Source: Heligmosomoides polygyrus polygyrus (lineage: Eukaryota; Nematoda; Chromadorea; Rhabditida; Heligmosomidae). From it: a stretch of 64,000 nucleotides of DNA. Position numbers and translations under genes: made by a program. The stretch lies in NCBI GenBank assembly GCA_947396885.1, contig OX377202.1, positions 24,924,001-24,988,000 on the forward strand, read 5' to 3'. Position 1 is the first letter of the stretch. Every line of letters starts with the position of its first letter. The notes beneath the pieces were generated by a model that saw only the letters and a list, made by a program, of their open reading frames with translations, was not told the DNA's origin and did no database searches. Of the stretch, positions 55,220-64,000 are shown piece by piece.

Positions 55220-55935
55220 GCCCGAGGTGATGCAGTTCTTCGAGTCACAGTCGTTTTCACTCCGGAAGAATTGAATTCTGATCTGCTCGTTAGTTGGGAG
55301 AAAGTTGTCGATGTCATCGGTGATTACTTCCTAAATTGGAATTGTATGCAAGTCAAGCAACAACATTCCCGCATCGTTGCAGGTTGCGGAACATTTCCGA
55401 CCACCTCATACAGTTTTCCCCTCTGTCCAGTTCTTCTGTATTTGAAACCAAATTGTTACCAAATTGTTCAGGGTTTCTGAAAAACGTTGTACATATCAAT
55501 GGAGAGGATGCTAGAGCATTCGAGATGCCAGCGCAAAAGAGTACAGAACGTTGCAGATGATCCTCCTTTATCATTGCTGTGACAACGCTGCTTAATGTAT
55601 AAGGATCAACAACACATGCAGCAATTAGGAAAGCACCTCATTGAAATCCTCTACCATTTTGTAGACACTGTCGTATTGTAGGGCTCGTAGGCGAAGGATC
55701 CATAGCCTTGTGTAACTGCCTCGTTCCTTTGCTTTCGCTTCCTTTGCATGGGTGCCCGTGTAAGCCTTGAAGATGATTTCTGTAATAGCTAATATCATAG
55801 AAGCTTACTCGATTTGTGGTGCCCTAGTCACTTCACTCTGAGCTTCACTAATTTGATTTATCTAACCACATGACTAGAGTATATCCCGCGCTTAACAAAC
55901 TTAGGTGGTAAACACTAATATTTATTCAAACGTCT
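55220..55935. other. no supported gene
   Basis: Short open frames only. Confidence 0.35.
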
Positions 55936-55944
55936 GTTTTTCAG

Positions 55945-56827
55945 CTCCCTCGATCCCGTAGATCCCGAATGTGATCAAGTGCTTCTGCTGCTAGACGGAA
56001 CGCATTCTCTGGCAAGTAGCTCGACCTCTGAAAATGTTGAGCGGGAGAAGTTGGAGAAGCAAGGAGAGGTACAAGAGCCTGGAGATATCTCAGAGGATCA
56101 ACAGGACGATCGAACTCCAAAGGAAGAAAAGGTGAAGGCAACCGTAGGAGATTTTAGCAGTCAGCCTCCCCAGAAAGCCAAAGCAAAGCCGAAGGTGGGC
56201 GAATCAGATAACCAGCCTCCCAAGGGGGATAAAGCCAAAGCAAAGCCTGAGAAACGGGATGGTCAGCCTCCTACGATGGAAAAAGCAAAGGCAAAGTTGA
56301 AAGAGCGGTTACAAGAAGAACCAACACAAGTTCCAGCCAACGCAGAATTAAAGTTAAAGGAGCGAATGGTAGAAGAACCAACACAAGTTCCGGTCAAAGA
56401 AATTCCGAAGTCATCAAAGAAAGACGAGGAGGGAATGCCCCCGGACGACTATCAACAGGAGGAGACGCAGGGTGATCAACCGTTTACGATTCGAGGAGGG
56501 TCGGTTAATAAGAATTCACCACCATTGTCGCCTCGAGCTAATGCGGGAGCAAAGAACGCACCAAAAGAAGGCACTTCGAAGAAGAATGCAACTCCAAAGC
56601 TAAAGGAGAAAAATGGGGAGAAAACTGCAAAAGAGAAACACAAAAGCAGCCCCCTAGGCTTCGCTAAAAAGTGGACTGGACTCAAGAGAAAGCCAAAGCA
56701 CAAAACGCCTTCAGTAATTCTTTCGCAATCAGTGGAAACAGGGTTCGAACCCAGCTCATTTAAGAAAAGCGTCTTTTATCCAGCTGATCCACCAAAAGAT
56801 AAAGACCGAGACAAAGGAGGAAAGTGA
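55945..56827 (+). CDS. Terminal exon of a Lys/Pro/Glu-rich disordered protein
   Basis: A strong acceptor (CTGTTTTTCAG) precedes an open frame of about 290 codons ending TGA at 56,827. It begins SLDPVDPECDQVLLLLDGTH and continues with low-complexity repeats: GESDNQPPKGDKAKAKPEK, KAKAKLKERLQEEPTQVP, LKERMVEEPTQVPVKEIP, ending KDKDRDKGGK. Three KAKAK/QPP units and two KER-EEPTQVP units indicate internal duplication. No membrane segment. AATAAA lies at 56,933-56,938, a plausible poly(A) signal. Likely the 3' exon of a gene whose upstream exons may be those at 47.5-53.6 kb; that link is inference. Confidence 0.6.
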
Positions 56828-56932
56828 ATGCAGCTTATCTAAATCTTGATATCAAACAAAATACTGTCGTTACCCTGCCACTGTAAGCTGACAGTGGTTG
56901 TAATTAATATTAGACTTCCCTATTGATCTGTA

Positions 56933-56938
56933 AATAAA
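56933..56938 (+). terminator. Poly(A) signal AATAAA
   Basis: AATAAA about 105 bases after the stop codon of the last exon. Confidence 0.5.
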
Positions 56939-57049
56939 TGATTTAATTTTCTGTTACCAACTCATGCAATGTTTAACCAATTTAAGGTTCTTAACCCCTT
57001 ATTTACACATGTGGTCACATTCAGCAACGCTTCAAATTGGACAAGCGGC

Positions 57050-57115
57050 CAAAATACTGAACTGAATGATAAATTTTGCAACAAAATTTCTCTTCCAGCG
57101 AAAAATAAGGTTAGT
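57050..57115 (-). mobile_element. mariner terminal fragment
   Basis: TAAATTTTGCAACAAAATTT followed by CTCTTCCAGC resembles the end of the mariner at 11,596-11,640. No coding part. Confidence 0.4.
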
Positions 57116-57333
57116 ATTAGGTCATTGCGTATGAAATGGCCGATTTTCCTCCCTCAAATTAAGGTCGATTTTTCGTGGCTACGTATGTCCCCATTTCAGG
57201 CATTGTATAAAGTTTGTGAAAGCGCAGAATCTTCACTTTCTCATCGTTTATGGCTTTTGCGGCATAATTGCTTCTTGCCAAGTTTTTGACGTCGTTTTTA
57301 CAGTATGAATCAACGTGATATTCGAGTGTTCTA

Positions 57334-58365
57334 TTAGGTTGTCCGGAAATTAATGCAGGTTTTGGACCTCAAACTTCAATACGACATATCTCAGTTCAAA
57401 CACAACCATATTAGTCGGTGTACAACTATTCGAGTCCACACATCTTTGCCAACAAGAGGCTTGCTTATCACTATTGCATAGAAGTCCGGAGTCTTGGAGC
57501 GGATGAATTCCTCGAAAGCACTTTCCACCTGGGCTCGGTTATTGATGCATTCCTCGCTCAAGAACTTAACCAGATGCTTGGAAAAGTGGTGCTCTGTGGG
57601 TGTGGCAGAGTTTCATAGTCCAACTCATTCAATTTCTGCAGCGTCGGATGCGCAACATGTGGGGTCGCGCGTTGTCGTGGATAAGGGCCAGTCCTTTTCT
57701 GTTGACCACAGCCGGATGCATAGGTCGGAATTTTTCGTGCGTTTCGTTGATCTGTTGGACGTGCTTCTCTGCCGTCACAGTTTTGCCCAAATTCAATGAA
57801 CTGTGATAAAATAATCCAGAAGCAGAGCACCAAGCTGTTATCATGATCTTCTTTTGGTCCAATTACGGTTTCGCGAACTGCTGTGAACTGGGAGCTTCAT
57901 AGCTCATAGAGATCCAACCACTGAGCTGATCATCGCCGGTTATCGTAGAGGATCCATTTCTCGTCACCACATCGAACCAACGATTTTTATGGTCGTTCAA
58001 CTCGCGTGGTATCCATTTATCCAGCTTATTCGTCTTTCCAACTTTCCGCAGATGTTCCCAACACTTGGTTTGCTTGTGCAAAGTTCTTTCGCAAGGTCTC
58101 GTACGTTTACACATGTATTTGCTTCCATCAAGGTCTCAAACTCGTTATCATCAGAGCGAGCACCAGAGCGACGTTCGCGACCTGTCTCATCTCCATGATC
58201 GAATTCACCTCGACGAAATTTTTGAAACCAGCGCATCACCATGCATTCGTTAACAATTCCTTGGCTACATATCTCATTGATGTTCAGATTTGTTTCCAGC
58301 GCAGTGCGATGGAGCTCGAACTTATATATGTAAATCTGCCGAAATCGCTGCTTTGACACCTCCAT
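57334..58365 (-). pseudogene. mariner-family transposase, third catalytic Asp deleted
   Basis: Left terminal sequence TTAGGTTGTCCGGAAATTAA after TA at 57,332. Minus-strand product starts at 58,365: MEVSKQRFRQIYIYKFELHR, then NINEICSQGIVNECMVMRWF and VRDLAKELCTSKPSVGNIC (two helix-turn-helix parts). It then shows LDKWIPRELNDHKNR, STITGDD (first Asp), LALIHDNARPH (second Asp) and NELDYETLPHP. After LPHP about nine residues including the third Asp (usual YSPDLSPTD) are missing, and sequence resumes in another frame (HFSKHLVKFLSEE). The right terminus was not found. Confidence 0.8.
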
Positions 58366-58369
58366 TTAT

Positions 58370-59775
58370 TGCCTAGGAAATCTGCCGTGAAGTAGTCTAA
58401 ATTAAAAACGATTAGCACAGACAGAAAGCGCATAAAACCGGCTTTGTAACAGTTTACAATAATGCACTATTCCAAGGGAAAGTTTTGTCGAAAAATCCCG
58501 CTCTAAAGTTGGAGGTCGAAATCCAGCATTAGTTTCCGTATGACTTAATATGATCTTACCTTTTCTAAAAAACCACCTTTGACCTATAAGTTATGGAACC
58601 GGTATGAAATGAGATACGGTATAGACCTTCGACCCTGTCAGCACTTCTACATGAATACCATTATTTAAAGACGCGGATGCCCTCATTATCACCACGATGT
58701 TCTCGTTTCAAAACCTAGCCCAATTCCGCGCATTCTCAGAACCGCAACCTCCTGTTTCAAAATTTTGAAAACGGTGCTCTTGCATTTTTGAAAATACGAT
58801 CTATTTACTTTTGTTGAATAACGGTAATGTGGATAGTGAACGACGGTCTCAGCCAATTGTGGAATGGATCACACATTATACCTCTTATTTAGATCATAAG
58901 ACTAGTAAAAATGAGTATTTCGCTTGTGCAATGACTCGAGGTTATAAACTACAAGTTAGGACTTTATCCTTCCCAACCTATTCGAGACCTATCAACCGAC
59001 CCCGAAGGGAAGGGATGCTTGGCATGGGTAAACCCCAAACATTACTTATGCCTTGATTTGGCCGGTATGCTGGAATTGCCTCCTCTTCAAAGTGATTCGC
59101 GCGCGCATTCTAAGTTGGCGTAATCAAAAATGATACTCATTATTTTTTGAACAATGTTGGGTGGGTAGTGTTGCACTCGGAGGACGCATTTGCTCTCGCA
59201 TGCATCCTTATTCAGAGTTTTTGGTTTGAGCTCTGGCGAATCAAGCCTTCCGGCGTCAGCACATTGGTACCACTTTATCCATCCAATGGGAACTACTTAC
59301 GAGCCATTGTGTGGGCCAAATACGCATTAAAATTTCCTTCGCGATATTCGGTGAAAGTAGAATGCGCGGCAAATCCCACAAAGCGGTTGACTAACACTGT
59401 TCTTTATTATTTATCCTCAGCAATATTATTGAGCGTAGTGGCATCATGTTAGCGCACTTGGAGGGTTAAACTGTCGCACAGTCCATATTTTGGAACCACA
59501 GCTCATTGGCCGTATACGTGTTGAAAACGTCTCCACGATTTCGATAGATATAGCGTGGTTCGTTCCGTGTCGACTACTTTCTCATCCCATAATGCAAAAA
59601 AGAATAAGCCGCTGTACTTCATAACCTTTTTCGGAGCCCTAACAGTCGCAATGTCTTCTCTTTTTTCACATTGTCTTACTTATAGCCTATAACAAGAAGG
59701 TACTGTTCACAGAACAATAAATATCACAACAATGCAACATGAAACACCACATAATTCAATAATTTAGAAATCTAC
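58370..59775. other. no supported gene
   Basis: Open frames at 58,811-59,056 and 59,147-59,452 lack motifs and splice support. Confidence 0.35.
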
Positions 59776-59779
59776 TAGA

Positions 59780-62700
59780 TGGACGTTAATTAGAGTGGGT
59801 GGGTTTTTGCACTCCAGGATTTCAAGGGCCAGTATAAGGAATAGCTATCTGGGTCTGCACACTCTAGGATCACGTCGTAAGTTGAGGGATGCTTGTGTCG
59901 GTGCTTTGTCGTGTATGGGCCGCTCTCATGATGCTTTGTCGTGTATGGGCGGCTCTCGTGTATCCCTAGCCAGAAACATAAGAGTAACCAGACCACCGCC
60001 ATTGCTCAAACAACTAAACCCGCGCCCCAGTCCTCCGCGCGCCGGAGGTGGACTTCTACGACGTCGCTTGCATCCACCTCCGGCGAGGGGCCGTCTAATC
60101 TCAGACTTAAACTATCAGGACGTCATTGGAATCGGACTACCGGAAACCCCCCTCCTACCACACCACACGGAAACTGCCTGTTCATCTGCACTTATAACTG
60201 TCGTACGATAGCATCTGAGAAGGATCTTCGGACACTGCTTTACAGAAGCCGCAACATCAAATACGACGTTATCACCCTGCAGGAAACGAAAGGCAGAACG
60301 AAACCGTAAGAGGGACAGACTACAACGAGCTTCTCATTATCGGAGCAAAGGTGGACAGAAAGAATATTAGCGGAGTTGAATTTCTCGTCAACTCGACAAT
60401 GCACCACCTTGTAGACTTTCACAAGAGATTATCAGTCGGCGAGTAGATGTTCTGCGTCTGGAAACCGAAGATCAAGGAACCATCTCCATCATAAATAGAT
60501 TTGTTCCAACATCTGCGGCCACAGATGAAGAAAAGAGGAATTCCACAAGCTATTCGAAGGAACTGTGAATGACGAGAGGAGCTACTATAATGGTTTTGTT
60601 GGAGACTTTAACGCTACCGTCGCTACGTATGACCATGACGAATGGAGGCTTGGACCACATGGAGCTTCCTCAAGGAACGAAAACGGAGAGCGCCTGATAG
60701 ACTTCCTTTCCGCATGCCGTCTCTCCCATGGAAATTCCATGTTCAAAAAGCCTTCAAACTGGCGATGGACTTGGGAAAGCCGGAATGGAGAAATACGTTC
60801 GGAGATCGACCATGGTCTTACAAAGAGAAGCTGGAGTCTGTTCGAGGTTTCCGTGCTGCCTTCATTTTACACCGTCTTGTCCGCGCGAGACTGACCCTCA
60901 AAAAGAGGATGTTCAAGCGTGACACTCATAAACCGGCACCGGTGAGAATCCCCACATTCAAGTCTGAGGAGTTGGAATATGCAATAAAGTCGTATGATTG
61001 GAATCTTCTTGAAGATCCATCGGAAGACTACGACGTTCTCTCCAAAGGACTGCTGAAATGTGCTAGCAGCTCTTGCGGAGCCACATCATCGTCTGCTTCA
61101 AGACTCAACGCACATGCGATTAAACTCTTGGAGCAAAGAAGAGCTGTTAAACTGGATCCTAATGCTTCCCATCTGGAAAAAGTCACCATCTCGAAGGGCT
61201 GTCGAATTGCAGTGAAGGAGTCCATTCAAGCCTACAGAAGATTTAAGCTATTAGAAGCCGCTGGGAAAGGTTCAAGCATAAAGCGCTGCAAACGAGATCT
61301 CTGTGATCAGAAGGCAATAATGTCATCCCTTGTGGATAAGGATGGAACAACGCAAACGTCTCGAAGATCGATGGAGGCCATCGTTCAAGAATTCTACACA
61401 GATCTGTTTCGTTCTTCCATCACTGTCCCGAAATGCTCGATGCCACCAGCTGAGGAAGTACCTCCCATTCTGGAATCAGAAGTTGCTCATGCCATCAGAA
61501 GGATGAAGCCGGGCACTGCTCCCGGACCGGACGGCATTTCTGCTGATCTCCTTCGTGCGGGTGGCAGTGCCCTCTGCTAACTTCTTGCCAAGCACTTCAC
61601 TACTACCTTCCACTTGGTAGGATTCTGGACTCATGGAAGGAGTCGAAAACAGTTCTAATCTTCAAAAAAGGTCAGCAGGAGGATATCAACAACTATCGAC
61701 CCATCAGTCTTCTTTCGGCTGTGTACAAGATCTTCACCAAGGTACTGCTTAACCGCATGGAGCGTTGCTTGGATGAATATCAGCCAGTGGAGCAAGCAGG
61801 GTTTCGCAAGGATTTCTCCTGCATGGACCATATTCAGACTGTCTCGCAGCTCATCGAGAGCAGCCGCGAATACCACCTCCCACTTGTCCTTGTCTTCGTG
61901 GATTATCGGAAAGCGTTCGACTCTGTGGAAATCAACGCCATTCTGAACGCGCTTGTGCATGCTGGTATACCATCGCCCTACATCCGACTTCTCGACGAAT
62001 GCTTCTCGAACACATCGACCACCATCCAGTTGTTCAATCGAAAGCTTAATATTCCTATCGAGAAAGGAGTACGGCAGGGAGACACGACTTCTCCTAAGCT
62101 ATTCACAACGGCACTCCAGGATGCCATGAAGGACTTGAACTGGGACGATAAAGGCTACCTTGTCGACGGTAAACGGATCAGCAATCTTCGCTTCGCCGAC
62201 GATATTGTTCTCATCTCTACCAGCACGGCAGAAGTCGAGGAAATGCTGAACAAGCTCAATGTGGCAGGCATGAAGATTGGATTGGACATGAATATGACCA
62301 AAACGCAATTTATGGTCAACCAGTGGTGTGACACGGGACTCTTAAGGTTAAATGGAGTCGCTCTACAACAGGTCGACTCCTACTTCTATCTGGGAAGAGA
62401 GCTGAACATGGATAACGACCTCGCTCCTAAAATCGCCCGCAGGAGATGCGCAGCATGGGCAGCCTTCAGTTCGATTCGCGAAGTCACCGATCAGGTCAAG
62501 GATCCCGGCCTCAGGCCTCGATATTTAACGCCTCTATACTGCCTGCAATGTGTTACGCGACGGAAACCTGGCCCGACAACAAGACAATCGCCCGAGCAAT
62601 GCAAACTACGCATCGTACACTGGAGAGATGTCTTCTGGGGACAAGCCTTCGTGAGCAATGGCAGAAGGCCTGCAGAGCTACGGAAGAAGTCGCAATTAGC

Positions 62701-62995
62701 AGACCCGCTGCAGTACATGAAGAAGTCCAAATATCGCTGGGCCGGACACCTGCTTCGAAGAAAGGACAATAGATGGAGTCTCCGTGTCACAGAATGCCTC
62801 CCGAGAGACCATAAGAGACCACTGGGACGACCGCCAACGCGATGGGCAGACTCATTCTCAAGATCTTTCAGAGAGCGGAGTCTGTCTCACTGGATGCAAG
62901 CAGCTAGAGATCGAGCGGTCTGGAAGAGTTGTGGTCTCCGCTGAGAAGACCTCCAGCCGACAAAAGGACCGTCAAAGTATCAAAGTAAAGTAATA
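59780..62995 (+). pseudogene. Long RTE-type LINE (endonuclease plus reverse transcriptase), several frameshifts
   Basis: Endonuclease pieces: CTYNCRTIASEKDLRTLLY and VITLQETKGRT (60,180-60,300), SGVEFLVNSTMHHLVDFH, YNGFVGDFNATVATYDHD, RNENGERLIDFLSACRLSHG, WRWTWESRNGEIRSEIDHGL. The Asn, Glu, Asp and His residues expected for this nuclease are present. The linker ends RRMKPGTAPGPDGISADLLR at about 61,550. RT pieces: NYRPISLLSAVYKIFTKVLL, DYRKAFDS, KGVRQGDTTSPKLF, RFADDIVL, then YRWAGHLLRRKD and GRPPTRW. Breaks lie at about 60,300, 60,440, 60,840, 61,580, 62,510 and 62,650. The 3' end is an AAATA repeat at about 62,985-63,007, usual for RTE. Probable 5' boundary near 59,780; no target duplication identified. 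Confidence 0.9.
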
Positions 62996-62999
62996 AATA

Positions 63000-64000
63000 A
63001 ATAAATATATTTATTACATAGAACTCATGTAACAACAACACAACCTTGGAAAGAAAATTTTGGAGTCCATTAAAGAGAGTGGAATATATTAAAAGTAACG
63101 AACAGTGAACAACATAAAAGAAGGACTGGGTAAAGGCTCAGACAGAGCAAAATAATAACAATCTAACAAAATGGATCCAGGTACTTGTTGACCATGTTTT
63201 TAAACGAAAGCACTGAGCATGGAGGAGTGCGATTTTTAATAAATTTTATATAGCTGGAAGTAGCCCTGTTGATGAAAAAATTTTATCTATGCTTCAACCT
63301 AGCCTTAGGGGCAATTGGTTTCAGCCGACCACCCTTTGTGATGGACGGTCTTGCAGTGAGAAACCTATCCGCCGCAATCACGCAGGAACCGGAGAGGATC
63401 TTGAACATCAATATAAGGTCAAATTTCTTCCGATCGTGATCCTCCAAGGATGACAGACTTTGGTAAAGCTTAATGTCATCCGCAAAGGCACAACACTTGA
63501 CTCCCGCCGAAAGAACAAGTGGAGGAAGATCATAAGTGTCGATATTGAAGAGCACTGGGGATAGGACACCTCCCTGAGGTACACCACTTGTCACGGCTCT
63601 TGAATTAGAGAAATGGTTGTTTACCTTAACCACCATTGACCTATTAGTTAAAAAGGACTTGATCCAGGCAACAATGCGAGGGTGAATGCCAACCTTGAAA
63701 AGTTTAGAAATTAGCATATTATGTGGAACCCGATCAAAAGCTCTGGAAAAGTCTAGGTAACAACATCGGTACATAAGCCATGGTCCAGGGAAAAGGTACA
63801 ATCATTGAGGGTCTGCAACATTGCAGTAACAGTAGATTTACCAGATTGGAAACCATGCTGGCACTCGGAGATGACTGAATGATGATTCAAGTGATCTACA
63901 GTTTTCTTCTTAAGTACCTTCTCAAACAATCTGGCAAAGATCGATGTGATGCTAATGGGCCGGCAATTCGACGGGGATGAGTGCGGAGGCTTTTTGGGAA
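63000..64000 (-). pseudogene. CR1/jockey-like LINE reverse transcriptase, runs off the window
   Basis: From 64,000 downward the minus strand reads SNCRPISITSIFARLFEKVL, ISECQHGFQSGKST, then after a frame change LDFSRAFDRVPHNMLISKLF, TSGVPQGGVLSPVLFNI, KCCAFADDIKLYQS (catalytic Asp pair), then RKKFDLILMFKILSG and INRATSSYIKFIKN near the end. The thumb region between SLEDH and RKKFDL is short, an internal deletion. Distinct from RTE (no RWAGH motif) and from the LINE at 25.1 kb. The 5' part is outside the window. Confidence 0.85.

Overview
This window looks like accessory DNA of a nematode genome, most likely a strongylid (hookworm-like) worm. That is inferred from nematode-type RTE retrotransposons, many mariner/Tc1 transposons, short introns ending in TTTCAG or TTTAG, and no bacterial gene structure. 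Two runs of exactly 200 N (6,954-7,153 and 39,757-39,956) are assembly gaps. Nearly everything I can name is mobile DNA, in several nested layers. Host coding sequence is sparse: a four-exon gene tail at 43.5-44.4 kb and a scattered set of exon candidates at 47.5-56.8 kb.

The most unusual segment is an AT-rich block at 15.15-25.06 kb. It has the head-to-tail structure of a Penelope-like element (PLE): a 5'-truncated 3' end (15,152-15,902), then a long unit (15,903-25,063) ending in the same ~745 bp. The unit encodes a GIY-YIG nuclease upstream of a reverse transcriptase (RT). This is the permuted order known from Naiad/Chlamys-type PLEs, not the canonical RT-then-GIY-YIG order. On the opposite strand of the same block is a gene of eight exons whose splice phases agree (16,211-17,540). 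Its product belongs to no family I recognise, and its 5' end is tandemly duplicated. Two zones of strong GC-rich hairpins stand out from the AT-rich background. The arrangement resembles cargo-bearing PLEs (the Terminon type of rotifers), but that comparison is inference. A fragment of a canonical PLE with a C-terminal GIY-YIG lies just upstream on the minus strand.

Region by region. 0-3.5 kb: an old Tc1/mariner-like element split by an RTE LINE, plus RTE remnants. 5.7-7.8 kb: foldback element, dead mariner, gap, repeat family A. 9.8-10.9 kb: degenerate tandem duplication. 11.6-14.4 kb: mariner, RTE endonuclease, canonical PLE. 15.2-25.1 kb: the permuted PLE unit with an inserted TIR transposon. 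25.1-25.7 kb: CR1/jockey-like LINE. 27.3-30.7 kb: palindromic repeat family B. 31.5-32.2 kb: tRNA-derived SINE and mariner. 33.3-37.2 kb: giant foldback with a nested mariner. 37.4-42.9 kb: family A and MITEs. 43.5-44.4 kb: host gene. 46.2-47.1 kb: family B with a 113-bp array. 47.5-56.8 kb: candidate host exons interrupted by mariner and maT copies. 57.3-58.4 kb: mariner. 59.8-63.0 kb: long RTE LINE. 63.0-64.0 kb: CR1/jockey-like LINE running off the end.

None of the LINE, mariner or maT copies is intact. The mariners have lost their catalytic triads by different lesions. The permuted PLE is closest to intact, with one frameshift between its two ORFs and one near the RT C-terminus. All product names rest on motif recognition by eye.
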